This document shows, one piece after another, positions 36,211-45,745 of a stretch of DNA of 64,000 nucleotides; the first letter of the stretch is position 1; each line of letters starts with the position of its first letter. The DNA is from Caulobacterales bacterium (lineage in GTDB: Bacteria; Pseudomonadota; Alphaproteobacteria; Caulobacterales; Aquidulcibacteraceae): the NCBI GenBank assembly GCA_017303355.1, contig JAFLCU010000011.1, forward strand, positions 62,001-126,000, written 5' to 3'. Made by a program: the position numbers and the translations under genes. Under the pieces are notes generated by a model. It saw only the letters and a list, made by a program, of their open reading frames with translations, did no database searches and was not told where the DNA came from.

Positions 36211-36984
36211 TCAGCGGTGTTTAAATTCGGGGGGCCGCTTTGCGATAAAGGCGGCCATGCCCTCCCTCTGATCCTCGGTCGCGAAAAGGCTATAAAACAA
36301 GCGCCGTTCGAGCCGCAGACCCTCATTCAAGGGGGTCTCGAACGCAGCGTTAACAGCCTCTTTATTGGCGACCGTCGAGAGCTGGCCGAAGCCCGCGATT
36401 TTCTTGGCCGCGGCGAGCGTCTCTTCCATCAATTTGTCCGCCGGAACGATACGCGCGACCAGACCGCAGCGCTCGGCCTCCGCCGCGTCCATCATGCGGC
36501 CCGTCAAGCACAGATCCATCGCCTTGGCCTTGCCGACGCTTTTGGTCAGCCGCTGCGAGCCGCCCCATGCGGGCATCACGCCCAGAGTGATCTCCGGCTG
36601 GCCGAATTTCGCGGTTTCAGCGGCGATAATGAAATCGCACATCATCGCCAGTTCGCAGCCGCCGCCCAGCGCATAGCCCGCGACGGCCGCGATCAGGGGC
36701 TTGCGCGTGCGCGGCACGCGCTCGAGATTGGCGAACGGATCGCGCTTGTAGAAATCGCTGAACTGGCCCTCGGCCATTTGCTTGATGTCGGCGCCGGCGG
36801 CGAACGCCTTTTCCGAGCCCGTAATAACGACACAGCCAATCGCGTCGTCCGCCTCGAACGCGTCGAGCGCGCTGCTTAATTCGGCGATCAGCGCATCGTT
36901 CAGCGCATTGAGCGCTTTCGGACGATTGAGGCGAATGATGCCGACGCCCGCATCGGTTTCGACAAGAATGTTCTCGTAGGTCAT
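36211..36984 (-). CDS. enoyl-CoA hydratase/isomerase (crotonase family)
   Basis: A 257-residue crotonase, most likely a short-chain enoyl-CoA hydratase of beta-oxidation. The oxyanion segment [14 protein letters not shown] lies near residue 60. The two catalytic glutamates are expected in [12 protein letters not shown] near residue 110 and [15 protein letters not shown] near residue 133. The end KRPPEFKHR is typical of the EchA-like type. ATG at 36984 was chosen over a longer frame because MTYENILVE is the family start. It is followed by rpsT and dnaA on the same strand. Confidence 0.93.
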   Translation of the reverse strand: MTYENILVETDAGVGIIRLNRPKALNALNDALIAELSSALDAFEADDAIGCVVITGSEKAFAAGADIKQMAEGQFSDFYKRDPFANLERVPRTRKPLIAAVAGYALGGGCELAMMCDFIIAAETAKFGQPEITLGVMPAWGGSQRLTKSVGKAKAMDLCLTGRMMDAAEAERCGLVARIVPADKLMEETLAAAKKIAGFGQLSTVANKEAVNAAFETPLNEGLRLERRLFYSLFATEDQREGMAAFIAKRPPEFKHR

Positions 36985-37016
36985 GACCGCATTGCTGCGC
37001 CCGACGTGCGCGAAAA

Positions 37017-37391
37017 TCAATCCGCGAGCGATGAAGGCCGCATGAACAGGCGCACGCGCACCGCCGAACCGCTCGCCTGCGGCGCGATCGTCAGCGCCAA
37101 ACGCTCGCGTCCGCGCAGGAAGATCAGATCGCCCTGCTCGCTGACGCCGGGGCTTTGCGACCAGCCCAGCGCCGGCAGGGTTTGAGCGTAGAAGCTTCGA
37201 ATGCTCGCCGGCTGCGCCTCACCGCTGGCGCTCGCGCCGATGATGCGGCCGGCCGCGCCGTCGAAGCTGAAACCCGGCGCCGCCTCTTCGAGCCCCGGCG
37301 CCACCGGCAAATCCTCGATCGCGTCGAAATAGTCCGCCCGCGCGGGCGTCGCGAAAAGAACAAAAGCGGCGACGAAAAGCGCTCGACTCAT
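37017..37391 (-). CDS. exported hypothetical protein
   Basis: A 124-residue protein with a signal peptide ([19 protein letters not shown]) and a small periplasmic domain. [23 protein letters not shown], then [13 protein letters not shown] and a final [19 protein letters not shown] form a pattern seen in uncharacterised alphaproteobacterial proteins beside crotonase genes. No catalytic motif is visible. It lies 32 bases upstream of the crotonase gene on the same strand, so the two are probably co-transcribed, and it is divergent from the LprI-like gene. Confidence 0.7.
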   Translation of the reverse strand: MSRALFVAAFVLFATPARADYFDAIEDLPVAPGLEEAAPGFSFDGAAGRIIGASASGEAQPASIRSFYAQTLPALGWSQSPGVSEQGDLIFLRGRERLALTIAPQASGSAVRVRLFMRPSSLAD

Positions 37392-37438
37392 AAGCGCAGT
37401 TTAGCTCTGTTCCTTAAGAAACCAATTCGGAGGACTGC

Positions 37439-37894
37439 ATGCGGCTCCTGCTCGTTTTGATGGCGATTGGATTTACATCGCCCGCGGTCGCGTCGCCTGT
37501 TCCTGCAAGCGCCGTCGCAACTTGTGTCGCCGCGGCCGACGACTTCGCCGCGCGCCGCGCGTGCATCGGCCAAGTGAACGCAGCCTGCCAAGACGAAGGC
37601 GATGGCGGCGTCACGACAGCCGGCATGATGAGGTGCGCCAACCGCGAGCGCGCGCAATGGGAGGCGCTCGCGGAAACCGCGCTCGTCGCGCTGCGCGCGC
37701 AGGAAAGCCCGACCCAAACCATCGCGCGCGAACGAGCGCTCCGCGCGCATGAGACAGCCACGCAGGCGCGATGCGCTTACGAGGCGTCGCAATACGAAGG
37801 CGGTTCGTTGGCGATCTATGCCGCGGCGGCCTGCGCAATGGGCCAAGCCGCCGATTTAGCGCTCATGCTTTACGCGCGGACGCTCGAAGACTGA
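37439..37894 (+). CDS. LprI-like (DUF1311) exported protein
   Basis: A 151-residue exported protein. After a signal peptide (residues 1-19), cysteines in ATCVAAADDFAARRACIGQVNAACQDE, MMRCANRERAQWEALAETAL and later TQARCAYEAS and AAACAMG follow the spacing of the lysozyme-inhibitor LprI N-terminal family (DUF1311). The CANRERAQWE phrase is the clearest sign. It acts in the periplasm; a lysozyme-inhibiting role is known only for some members. ATG at 37439 follows GGAGGA. Its stop directly abuts the convergent mutM stop. Confidence 0.75.
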   Translation: MRLLLVLMAIGFTSPAVASPVPASAVATCVAAADDFAARRACIGQVNAACQDEGDGGVTTAGMMRCANRERAQWEALAETALVALRAQESPTQTIARERALRAHETATQARCAYEASQYEGGSLAIYAAAACAMGQAADLALMLYARTLED

Positions 37895-38752
37895 TCAACG
37901 CTGGCAGCGCGGACACCAAAAGCTCGACCGTCCGCCATGCGTCGCGCGCACGATCACGCCCGTGCAATTTGGCGTGGCGCAGGCCTCGCCTTCCTGGTCA
38001 TACACACGGAAACGATGCTGAAACCCGCCCCGCGCGCCATCGACTTGCGCGTAATCGCTGAGCGTTGAACCGCCCGCCTCTATCGCTTCTTCGAGCACGG
38101 CGCGGATGGCGTGATAGAGTTTTTCCAAACGCTGCGCGGCGATACGGCCCGCTTCCTTGGTCGGGGCGATGCCGGCGCGGTGCAAAGCTTCCACAACATA
38201 GATATTGCCGAGGCCCGCGACGACGCGCTGATCAAGCAAAGCCGCTTTGATGCTGGTTTTCTTTCCCGCAAGCGCCTTCTTGAAATACGGCATGTGGAAA
38301 TGATTGCCGAGCGGCTCTGGCCCCATCGCCTTGAAGAAGGGATGCGCTTCGAGTTCGCTTTCGGCGATCAGATCCATGTAGCCGAAGCGGCGCGGATCGT
38401 TGAACTCAAGGCGTGCGCCTTCCTCCATCTCCAACACGACATGCGTGTGCGTCGGATTGGTCGGCTCGGCATAATAGAAATCACCCGGCTGCCTTTTGGC
38501 GCCCAGGATCGACCAGCGGCCGGTCATGCCCAAATGCGTGACCCAGACATTGCCGTCGTCCAGATGCGCCAGCAGATATTTCGCGCGCCGTTCCAGCGCA
38601 TCGACGCGCCGGCCGGAGAGCCGCGCGGCAAACCGCGTCGGAAACGGAAAGCGCAAATCGGCGCGCTTGGTTTGCGCGCGCTTGATCCGCCTCCCCACCA
38701 AAGCCGGCGCCAGGCCGCGCCGCACGGTTTCAACTTCGGGCAGCTCAGGCAT
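37895..38752 (-). CDS. mutM: formamidopyrimidine-DNA glycosylase
   Basis: MutM removes 8-oxoguanine and other oxidised purines and nicks the abasic site. The 285-residue protein begins MPELPEVETVRRGL, giving the catalytic Pro2 and Glu3. YLLAHLDDG with the conserved Lys lies near residue 57, FNDPRRFGYM near residue 118, and GLGNIYVVEALHRAGI near residue 175. The zinc finger near the end is built from CATPNC and CPRCQ. The start was placed at 38752 because processing must expose Pro2. A small gene lies just upstream on the same strand. Confidence 0.97.
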   Translation of the reverse strand: MPELPEVETVRRGLAPALVGRRIKRAQTKRADLRFPFPTRFAARLSGRRVDALERRAKYLLAHLDDGNVWVTHLGMTGRWSILGAKRQPGDFYYAEPTNPTHTHVVLEMEEGARLEFNDPRRFGYMDLIAESELEAHPFFKAMGPEPLGNHFHMPYFKKALAGKKTSIKAALLDQRVVAGLGNIYVVEALHRAGIAPTKEAGRIAAQRLEKLYHAIRAVLEEAIEAGGSTLSDYAQVDGARGGFQHRFRVYDQEGEACATPNCTGVIVRATHGGRSSFWCPRCQR

Positions 38753-38756
38753 GCAC

Positions 38757-39068
38757 TTACCTATTCCAGTAGCTGTATGCCCAGACCAATACAGCTGCCG
38801 CTCGCTCATCGATCGCCGTGTGACGCTCTCGAAGCCTCGCAACAACAGCCCACGCAGACCCGCTTGCTAGGGTATGCTGGCCCCAGTTCGGTACCGTTGC
38901 GTCGAGCTCGCTGAGCAAATCCTCAATTGCCGCACTCAGCAATTGCGCTTGCTCGACACCATGCTCTGGAACGAGACGCGCCGCGTCAGGCTTGGGAAAC
39001 GGGGAATGACCATCGCCGAGATATGTCGGGATCGCGGCCGATAACGAAACTCGGCCCAACGCGCTCAT
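38757..39068 (-). CDS. hypothetical protein upstream of mutM
   Basis: A 103-residue open frame that I do not recognise. It ends four bases before the mutM start and begins ATG behind AGGAG at a suitable distance, which supports it as a real gene coupled to mutM. It is a mixed helical protein (EHGVEQAQLLSAAIEDLLSEL, ARLRERHTAIDERAAAVLVWAYSYW) with no signal peptide and no cysteine motif. Base composition is slightly lower in GC than its neighbours. It is divergent from ubiE across about 100 bases. Confidence 0.55.
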   Translation of the reverse strand: MSALGRVSLSAAIPTYLGDGHSPFPKPDAARLVPEHGVEQAQLLSAAIEDLLSELDATVPNWGQHTLASGSAWAVVARLRERHTAIDERAAAVLVWAYSYWNR

Positions 39069-39175
39069 AAATGCAACTCCTGCGGCGAAAGGTCTAGGTA
39101 TCTGGCGGAAATCAAACGCGAAAGCATGGATGCCCGATATAGCCCCGCCGCGCCCGCGTCGCTATGGTCCGGGCC

Positions 39176-39943
39176 ATGAATGACACCCCAGCTGGCGAAA
39201 CCGCCTCTTTCGGCTTCCAGGACGTGCCCCGGGCTGAGAAAGCCTCGAAGGTGCGCGCCGTCTTCTCCTCGGTCGCCAGCAAATACGACGTCATGAACGA
39301 CGCCATGTCGGGCGGCCTGCATCGGCTCTGGAAGGACGCCGCCGCCGCCAAGCTCAACCCGCAACCGGGCGAACTCATTCTCGATGTCGCCGGCGGCACC
39401 GGCGACATCGCGCGGCGGCTGAAGAAGCTCGGCGATGGCGCAGCGAAACGGCGCGGGCTTGAGGCGCCAGAAATTCACGTCATCGACATCAACACCGAGA
39501 TGCTCGAAGCCGGCCGCATACGGGGCGAGGACGGCCTTTCGTGGCACGAAGGCGATGCCGAAAATCTGCCCGTCGATGATCACGTCGCCGACGCCTACAT
39601 CATCAGCTTCGGCATCCGGAACTGCACCGATGTTCCGGCCGTGCTGCGCGAAGCTAAACGCGTGTTAAAGCCCGGCGGGCGCTTCTATTGCCTGGAATTC
39701 TCGCGGCTCGCCATCGGCGGGCTCGAGCCAGTTTATGATTTCTATTCGTTTAACGCGATCCCGGCGCTGGGGAAATTGCTCGCGAACGACGCCGATTCCT
39801 ACAGATATCTGGTCGAATCCATCCGCAGGTTTCCGGATCAGGAAACATTTCTGTCTATGATCCGGGAGGCGGGTTTCGCACGCGCGGCCTATCGGAACAT
39901 GGCCGGCGGCGTCTGCGCGCTGCATTGGGGTTGGTCGGTTTAG
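39176..39943 (+). CDS. ubiE: ubiquinone/menaquinone C-methyltransferase
   Basis: UbiE carries out the S-adenosylmethionine-dependent C-methylation in ubiquinone synthesis. The 255-residue protein has [31 protein letters not shown], the SAM-binding [14 protein letters not shown] near residue 70, a fitting [29 protein letters not shown] near residue 140 and a C-terminal [13 protein letters not shown] at 39176 was chosen at the start of this homology. It is followed without a gap by ubiB and coaBC, a conserved alphaproteobacterial order. Confidence 0.96.
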   Translation: MNDTPAGETASFGFQDVPRAEKASKVRAVFSSVASKYDVMNDAMSGGLHRLWKDAAAAKLNPQPGELILDVAGGTGDIARRLKKLGDGAAKRRGLEAPEIHVIDINTEMLEAGRIRGEDGLSWHEGDAENLPVDDHVADAYIISFGIRNCTDVPAVLREAKRVLKPGGRFYCLEFSRLAIGGLEPVYDFYSFNAIPALGKLLANDADSYRYLVESIRRFPDQETFLSMIREAGFARAAYRNMAGGVCALHWGWSV

Positions 39944-41694
39944 TGATTTCGCTGTCGCAGTTTATCGGGCTCCTCATCGTCTTGGGGATCATCGCCGGGG
40001 TCGTCTCCGGCGTATTCGGCCACATCTGGCGGCTGCTGCGCGTGGCGAGCACGCTCATTCGCCACGATGTGCTGTTGCCGGCCGAATATTACGATCGCTA
40101 TTCCACCACGCTGCAAGCCACGCACACCGTGCTCAGCGTATTCGCCAAACGCCGGCGCGGCCGCAGCGTCGGCGAGCGTTTGGCCAAGGCGCTGGAACGT
40201 CTGGGCCCAGCCTATGTGAAAGTCGGCCAATTCCTCGCCACCCGCCCCGACATGATCGGCGTCACCGTCGCGCAAGAACTCGGCCGGCTGAAGGATCGCC
40301 TGCCGCCCTTCTCGCGCACCGTGGCGCTCGACACGATCAATTCCGAACTCGGCGCCACCGAGGAATTATTTGCCGGCATCTCCGAAGCCATGGCCGCCGC
40401 CTCGATCGCGCAAGTGCACCAGGCGATCGTGCCGCGCCAAGGCGTGGTCGCGATCAAGGTGATGCGTCCGCGCATTGAAAAGAAGATGGCCAAGGAGATG
40501 GCCGCGCTGCGCTTCCTGGCCTGGTGGATCGAACGCGTCTCGCCGCGCTCGCGCCGGCTTGAACCGATTCAGTTCATCGACACCGTCGCCGCCGCGACGC
40601 AGCGCGAATTGGATTTACGCCTGGAAGCCGGCGCCGCCGCCGAATTCCGTGAGGTCGCCGAGAAAGACGGCTACCTCTCCGTTCCGGAGATCGATTGGTC
40701 GCGCTCGTCCAAACGCGTGATGACGCTGGAATGGATCGACGGCGTCCCGCTCACGGATACCAAAGGTCTGGATAAGGCCGGCGCCGATCGCGGCGAACTC
40801 GCCATCAAGATCACGCGCGGCTTTCTCGCGGCAGCACTCGATTACGGCTTCTTCCACGCCGACATGCACGAGGGAAACCTCATGTATGGCAAGGACGGCA
40901 AGCTCTGGATCGTCGATTTCGGCATCATGGGCCGCATCGGCCACAAGGAGCGCCGCTACCTTGCCGAAATCCTCTACGGCTTCCTGAAGCGCGATTATCG
41001 CCGCGTCGCCGAGGTCCACCAGGAAGCCGGCTACGTGCCGGAGAAATTCACCGTCGATGAATTCGCCCAGGCGCTGCGCGCCATCGGCGAGCCGATCTTC
41101 GGCAAGACGGCGGACTCAATCTCGATGAGCCGCCTCCTTCTGCAGCTGTTCGACGTCACCCATATGTTCGGCATGCATTTGCGACCGGAATTGGTGCTGC
41201 TGCAAAAGACCATGGTGCAGGTCGAGGGCGTCGCGCGCGGGCTTGATCCCAAGCACGACATGTGGACCGCCTCGCGCCCGATCGTGGAACGCTGGGTCGA
41301 ACGCGAGCTTGGCGCCGAAGCCATCGCCAAGCGCGCCATCGATGAAGCCGCGCACGGCCTCGGCGCGCTGCGCCGCCTGCCCCATACGCTGCTCGCGCTC
41401 GAAGCCGCCGCGCGCAAAGTTAGCGCCGAAGCGCCACGTACGGAGCTGCACTGGTACAAGATGCCGGCCGTGTGGATCGCCTTCATCGGCGGCGGCTTGC
41501 TGGCGCTCGCACTCACCGCCGGCGGCCGCGCGCCCGCGCCGCAACCGGCAGCCGAGCCCGCCCATATTGAGCAACCGGCGCCGGCGCCCGCCGCGACAGC
41601 GCCTATCCCACCGGCCGTTGAAGACGCGCAGACCAATGGCGAAGCGCCGGTCGAAACGCCCGCGCCTGAGGAAGAGAAAGCGGCCACGCCGTGA
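39943..41694 (+). CDS. ubiB: UbiB protein kinase-like ATPase of ubiquinone synthesis
   Basis: UbiB is an atypical kinase-like membrane ATPase needed for ubiquinone synthesis. The 583-residue protein has an N-terminal hydrophobic segment, the KxGQ motif in AYVKVGQFLATRPDM near residue 86, a nucleotide-site VAIKVMRP near residue 160, FHADMHEGNLMYG near residue 305 and IVDFGIMGRIG near residue 324. One hydrophobic stretch near residue 505 is followed by a Pro/Ala/Glu-rich tail. GTG at 39943 overlaps the ubiE stop as TAGTG; a TTG at 39925 is possible but less likely. It overlaps coaBC by four bases. Confidence 0.95.
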   Translation: MISLSQFIGLLIVLGIIAGVVSGVFGHIWRLLRVASTLIRHDVLLPAEYYDRYSTTLQATHTVLSVFAKRRRGRSVGERLAKALERLGPAYVKVGQFLATRPDMIGVTVAQELGRLKDRLPPFSRTVALDTINSELGATEELFAGISEAMAAASIAQVHQAIVPRQGVVAIKVMRPRIEKKMAKEMAALRFLAWWIERVSPRSRRLEPIQFIDTVAAATQRELDLRLEAGAAAEFREVAEKDGYLSVPEIDWSRSSKRVMTLEWIDGVPLTDTKGLDKAGADRGELAIKITRGFLAAALDYGFFHADMHEGNLMYGKDGKLWIVDFGIMGRIGHKERRYLAEILYGFLKRDYRRVAEVHQEAGYVPEKFTVDEFAQALRAIGEPIFGKTADSISMSRLLLQLFDVTHMFGMHLRPELVLLQKTMVQVEGVARGLDPKHDMWTASRPIVERWVERELGAEAIAKRAIDEAAHGLGALRRLPHTLLALEAAARKVSAEAPRTELHWYKMPAVWIAFIGGGLLALALTAGGRAPAPQPAAEPAHIEQPAPAPAATAPIPPAVEDAQTNGEAPVETPAPEEEKAATP

Positions 41695-42893
41695 GCAAGC
41701 GCGTTCTCCTCATCATCGGCGGCGGCATCGCCGCTTACAAAAGCCTCGAGCTGATCCGGCGCTTGAAGGAACGCGGCCTAGCCGTGCGCGTGGTGATGAC
41801 GGAGGCGGCGCAGAAATTCGTGACGCCGCTCGCCGCTGGCGCGCTGGTCGGCGAACGCGTGTTCACTGATCTCTTCGATCAGTCGCAAGAGTTTGATGTC
41901 GGGCACATTCGGCTGGCGCGCGAAATCGATCTCATCGTCGTGGCGCCGGCCACCGCCGATCTGATGGCGAAGGCCGCCAATGGCCTGGCCAACGATTTGG
42001 CCTCCGCCGTGCTGCTCGCGACCGATAAACCTGTGCTGATGGCGCCGGCGATGAACCCGCAAATGTGGGCCAATTCCGCGACGCAGCGCAACGCGGCGAC
42101 CCTGCAAGCAGACAAAGTGCGCTTCATTGGCCCCAACGCGGGCGAGATGGCCGAACGCGGCGAACGCGGCATCGGCCGCATGGCCGAGCCTGAGGAAATT
42201 CGCGACGCGGTATTGGCGGCGCTGAGCGACGGCCCGCTCAAAGGCAAACGCGCGCTGGTAACCGCCGGCCCCACCGTCGAGGCCATCGACCCGGTCCGCT
42301 TCCTCTCCAACCGCTCCAGCGGCAAGCAAGGCTACGCGATCGCCGCTGCGTTGGCCGAATTAGGCGCCGAGGTGACGCTCGTCTCCGGCCCCACCGCGCT
42401 CGCCGCGCCGCATGGCGTGAAGCGCGTGAACGTGGAAAGCGCGCGCGACATGCTGGCCGCGAGCCAGAGCGCTCTGCCCGCCGATGTGGCGGTCATGGTC
42501 GCCGCCGTCGCCGATTGGCGCCCCGCCAAAACCGCCGCCACGAAGATCAAGAAAGACAAGGCTGGCGCCGCCGACATCGCGCTCACCGAAAACCCAGATA
42601 TCCTGGCGACACTTTCGAAGCCCGGAAAAAAGCGCCCCAAACTGGTGATCGGCTTCGCCGCCGAGACCAACGACATCGAAGCCCACGCCCGCGCCAAGAT
42701 CGCCAAGAAAGGCTGCGATTGGATCGTCGCCAACGATGTCTCGGGCGACGTGATGGGCGGTGATGACAACACAATCATGCTCATCACAAAGGGCCGCGCC
42801 GAAACTTGGACCCGTATGCCGAAAGGCGCGGTGGCGAGGAAATTGGCTGCGGAGATCGCCCAAGCGCTCACGACAAAGGCGCGCCGGAAATAG
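41691..42893 (+). CDS. coaBC: phosphopantothenoylcysteine decarboxylase / phosphopantothenate-cysteine ligase
   Basis: CoaBC makes phosphopantothenoylcysteine and decarboxylates it to 4'-phosphopantetheine for CoA. The 400-residue protein has the flavin-binding GGGIAAYK start, the catalytic His in FDVGHIRLAREID near residue 68, PAMNPQMW near residue 118, and the ligase half from LVTAGPTVEAIDPVRFLSN near residue 190 to ANDVSGDVMGGDDN near residue 345. In the flap where many homologues have an ACG tripeptide with a catalytic Cys, this protein reads EMAERGERGIGRM, lacking Cys. GTG at 41691 overlaps the ubiB stop as GTGA. Confidence 0.94.
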   Translation: MSKRVLLIIGGGIAAYKSLELIRRLKERGLAVRVVMTEAAQKFVTPLAAGALVGERVFTDLFDQSQEFDVGHIRLAREIDLIVVAPATADLMAKAANGLANDLASAVLLATDKPVLMAPAMNPQMWANSATQRNAATLQADKVRFIGPNAGEMAERGERGIGRMAEPEEIRDAVLAALSDGPLKGKRALVTAGPTVEAIDPVRFLSNRSSGKQGYAIAAALAELGAEVTLVSGPTALAAPHGVKRVNVESARDMLAASQSALPADVAVMVAAVADWRPAKTAATKIKKDKAGAADIALTENPDILATLSKPGKKRPKLVIGFAAETNDIEAHARAKIAKKGCDWIVANDVSGDVMGGDDNTIMLITKGRAETWTRMPKGAVARKLAAEIAQALTTKARRK

Positions 42894-43062
42894 AGATCGC
42901 CGGCCTATATCGCCCAGCCTGAGCGGTAACGTCGCAGGCTGCCTTGCGAAAACGCAACGCTTCGGGGCTTGAGCCTCGCGTACGGGGCGCTATGTAAGCA
43001 GCCCCACTCAATCCTTCCCGAAACCAGCGCCGCGTGCGCACGCGCGCGCTCCAGGACGATGA

Positions 43063-43443
43063 ATGAGCATCCCGAACCACAACGAACGCCGTGACGCCGC
43101 CCTCGCCGCCAAGAAGGCGATGCTGGAAAAGTTCAAGACCAAGCCAACGATCGATCCGGAAGTCGCCGCCCAGCGCGCCGCCGAAGCCAAGGCCCGCGAG
43201 GAAAAGCGCATCGCCGCAGAGCAAAAGCGCCGCGAGCGCGTCGAGCTGGAAAAGCTTGAGCGCAAAGTCGCCGCTGAAGAAAAGATCCGTGCCGAAGCTG
43301 AAGCCGCCCGCCTCGCCGCCGAGGAAGCCGAGCGCAAACGTTTGGCCGACATCGAAGCCGCCGAAATCCTCGCCTTCGAACAAAAAGCCCGCCGCGATCT
43401 CAAATACGCCGCGCGCAAGGCCCGCCAGGCCGGCAAGCGGTAA
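43063..43443 (+). CDS. DUF6481 family charged coiled-coil protein
   Basis: A 126-residue protein made almost entirely of Lys, Arg, Glu and Ala in one long predicted helix (residues about 35-115), with a more specific start (MSIPNHNERRDAALAAKKAML) matching the alphaproteobacterial DUF6481 family. There is no signal peptide or membrane segment and no known role. It stands alone after coaBC with a 169-base spacer that holds no open frame and no clear terminator. Composition alone makes many false matches possible, but the N-terminal phrase supports the family. Confidence 0.75.
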   Translation: MSIPNHNERRDAALAAKKAMLEKFKTKPTIDPEVAAQRAAEAKAREEKRIAAEQKRRERVELEKLERKVAAEEKIRAEAEAARLAAEEAERKRLADIEAAEILAFEQKARRDLKYAARKARQAGKR

Positions 43444-43486
43444 GACTCGCCTGGTCGGCGCACAGAGACGGCGCTAAGTTCGGCCG

Positions 43487-43864
43487 ATGTTCATTTCGAG
43501 ACGCACATTCGCAATAGGGGCGGTGACGCTGGGCGCGTGCGCGACTCAAACAATGGGGCCGCCCATGTATGGTGTGATTGGCAAGATGCGCGCGCAGCCC
43601 GGCCAACGCGATGCGCTGGTCGCGATCCTGCTGGAGGGCGTCGATTCCATGCCCGGCTGCCGGAGTTATGTGATCGCCCACGACCCCACGGATGCGGATG
43701 CCGTCTGGATCACGGAAGCCTGGGACAACGCCGAAAGCCACCGTGCTTCACTGCAATTGCCTCAAGTTCAGGCCGCGATCGCGCGGGCGCGGCCGATCAT
43801 TGCTGGCTTCGGCGAACGGTTTGAGACCATCCCGATTGGCGGCCATGGCCTCGCCAGCAGCTAG
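43487..43864 (+). CDS. antibiotic-biosynthesis-monooxygenase (ABM) domain lipoprotein
   Basis: A 125-residue protein with an N-terminal lipoprotein-like signal ([15 protein letters not shown], Cys at residue 18) and an ABM/dimeric alpha-beta barrel domain. [50 protein letters not shown] and [14 protein letters not shown] are the typical phrases. ABM domains include quinol monooxygenases and many of unknown activity. Twin arginines in the signal could mean Tat export. It lies 37 bases before dut on the same strand. Confidence 0.82.
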   Translation: MFISRRTFAIGAVTLGACATQTMGPPMYGVIGKMRAQPGQRDALVAILLEGVDSMPGCRSYVIAHDPTDADAVWITEAWDNAESHRASLQLPQVQAAIARARPIIAGFGERFETIPIGGHGLASS

Positions 43865-43901
43865 ATTTGCCGCGCTTGCAGAATCGAAGCAGGCCAAGGC
43901 C

Positions 43902-44360
43902 ATGAGCAAAGTCACGATCCAGGTCGCGCCGCTGGCGCATTTCGAAGGCTTGCAGCTGCCGACGTATGAGACGGCGCTATCCGCCGGCATGGATTTGCGC
44001 GCCGCAATTGCCGAGGACGCGCCGATTGTGGTGGCGCCCGGTGAACGCGTGCTCGCACCCACCGGCCTCACCATCGCGCTCCCCGCAGGCTACGAAGCGC
44101 AAGTGCGGCCGCGCTCTGGCCTCGCGCTGAAGCATGGAATCACCTGCCTCAATACGCCCGGCACGATCGACGCGGATTATCGCGGCGAGGTGAAAGTCAT
44201 CCTGATCAATCTCGGCCAGGAGCCGTTCACGATCACGCGCGGCGAGCGCATCGCGCAAATGGTGATCGCGCCCGTGACCCAAGGCGCGTGGGATGTCGTG
44301 GCAACACTGTCGGAAACCGCACGCGGCGCCGGCGGTTTCGGCTCGACCGGACGCGGCTAG
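43902..44360 (+). CDS. dut: deoxyuridine 5'-triphosphate nucleotidohydrolase
   Basis: Dut hydrolyses dUTP to dUMP, keeping uracil out of DNA and feeding thymidylate synthesis. The 152-residue trimer-forming protein shows SAGMDLRAA near residue 28, [14 protein letters not shown] near residue 67, [20 protein letters not shown] near residue 85, [13 protein letters not shown] near residue 115 and the C-terminal [11 protein letters not shown], the arm that closes the active site. The start at 43902 gives the usual length. The stop overlaps the end of the convergent PH-domain gene. Confidence 0.97.
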   Translation: MSKVTIQVAPLAHFEGLQLPTYETALSAGMDLRAAIAEDAPIVVAPGERVLAPTGLTIALPAGYEAQVRPRSGLALKHGITCLNTPGTIDADYRGEVKVILINLGQEPFTITRGERIAQMVIAPVTQGAWDVVATLSETARGAGGFGSTGRG

Positions 44361-44899
44361 CGCGAACGCAGGCCGATAAAGCTGCGCCGGCGGCGTTTGC
44401 GCGGCGGCTCTTCCTCCACAATCTCATCATTGGCCGGACGATCGTTGGCGGCGCGTTCAATCGCCTCGCGATCCTGGCTGGCGAGCCGCACCTCGCTTGC
44501 GTCCGCGCGCGCCGCTTCGATCGCGCGCCGGAACGCGACTGGATCGGCCATCGGCGGAAACACGATCACGGCGTCGCCAGTGCCGGTGACGACCACGCGG
44601 CCATAGCCAAACAAACGCTGGATGATGCTCTGATCGAGCGAAACGCCTTCGACGCTCTCCACGGCAAGCTCTTGCGTGCGCCGATTGAGCCAGCCGCGCT
44701 TCAGGATCACACGCCGATTGGTCACGGCGAAATCCGTCGTCTTCATGATGATCGCCGCGCGCGCGAAAATAATGATCCCGACAATCACGATGCCGAGCAG
44801 GATCAAGGCCGCCCAGGCGCCGAACCAGAATATCCACGGCCATTGGCCGCGTTGGAGGATGGTTTCACCGGGGGCGAGGCTTTCGTCGATGTATCGCAT
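44357..44899 (-). CDS. bacterial PH-domain (YdbT/DUF304-like) membrane protein
   Basis: A 180-residue membrane protein. After a short N-terminus ([22 protein letters not shown]) come one or two transmembrane segments ([24 protein letters not shown]), then the PH-like domain [25 protein letters not shown] and [29 protein letters not shown], which is the strong family signature. The last 40 residues are charged, ending [14 protein letters not shown]. The function is unknown; it faces the cytosol. It is divergent from moeB and convergent with dut. Confidence 0.88.
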   Translation of the reverse strand: MRYIDESLAPGETILQRGQWPWIFWFGAWAALILLGIVIVGIIIFARAAIIMKTTDFAVTNRRVILKRGWLNRRTQELAVESVEGVSLDQSIIQRLFGYGRVVVTGTGDAVIVFPPMADPVAFRRAIEAARADASEVRLASQDREAIERAANDRPANDEIVEEEPPRKRRRRSFIGLRSR

Positions 44900-44974
44900 G
44901 GAAAGCGAACGCGCCCCCGTTTCGCGTGTTCCCGCCGCTCGACGCCCTCGCCCTCGGGCGTATAGGTTCCGATA

Positions 44975-45745
44975 ATGCTGAGCCCCGAAGAACGCGAGCG
45001 CTATGCGCGCCACATCCTGCTGAAGGAGGTCGGCGGGCCGGGGCAACAACGCTTAAAAGCCGCAACGGTGGCCATGGTCGGCGTCGGCGGCCTGGGCGCG
45101 CCGGCCGCGCTCTATCTGGCCGCCGCTGGCGTGGGCCGCTTGCGCCTGATCGATGACGACAACGTCGCGCTCTCCAATCTGCAGCGGCAGATATTATTCG
45201 GCGTCGCCGATGTCGGCGCGCCAAAAGTCGCACGCGCCGCCGCCGCGTTGCACGACCTGAACCCGCACGTCGAAATCGAACAGCGCATCACGCGCCTCAG
45301 CGAGGCGAACGCCGCTGACATCTTGCGCGGCGCCGATCTGGTGCTGGACGGCACGGACGATTTCACCACCCGCTTCGCCGTCAATCAGGCCTGCCACGAT
45401 CTTGGGATCACGCTCGTATCAGGCGCCGTGGGCCGCTGGGACGGGCAAGTGGCCACGTTCAAATCCGGCCACACCAAAGCCGCCCCGCAAGCGCGGCGTC
45501 TGCCCTGCTATCGCTGCTTCGTGCCCGAGACGCCGCCAAACGTGGAAACCTGCGCCGCCGTCGGCATCGTTGGCGCGCTGACCGGCGTGATCGGTTCGCT
45601 GATGGCGTTGGAAGCCATCAAGGAGATCGCCGACGCAGGCGAAAGCCTTGCCGGCCGCGTGCTGATTTTCGACGGCGTCTCCGCGCATGCGCGCACGGTC
45701 GCATTGAAGGCCGATCCACATTGCGCAACATGCGGCCATGGATGA
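44975..45745 (+). CDS. moeB: ThiF/MoeB/HesA family adenylyltransferase
   Basis: A 256-residue E1-like enzyme that adenylates the C-terminal glycine of a small sulfur carrier (MoaD or ThiS). Motifs are ERERYARHILLKEVG at the N-terminus, the ATP loop VGVGGLGAPAALYLAAAGVG near residue 35, DDDNVALSNLQRQILF near residue 60 and two Cys pairs of the structural zinc (CYRC near residue 178, CATC near 251). The Arg that inserts into the partner active site is within NLQRQ. MoeB and ThiF cannot be told apart with certainty. It overlaps the next gene by eight bases. Confidence 0.9.
   Translation: MLSPEERERYARHILLKEVGGPGQQRLKAATVAMVGVGGLGAPAALYLAAAGVGRLRLIDDDNVALSNLQRQILFGVADVGAPKVARAAAALHDLNPHVEIEQRITRLSEANAADILRGADLVLDGTDDFTTRFAVNQACHDLGITLVSGAVGRWDGQVATFKSGHTKAAPQARRLPCYRCFVPETPPNVETCAAVGIVGALTGVIGSLMALEAIKEIADAGESLAGRVLIFDGVSAHARTVALKADPHCATCGHG

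Noticed and set aside
42894..43062. The 169-base spacer after coaBC as a possible small RNA
   Set aside because: It holds short partial repeats (CAGCCTG, CAGGCTG) but no clear promoter, stable hairpin or terminator that would support an RNA gene.
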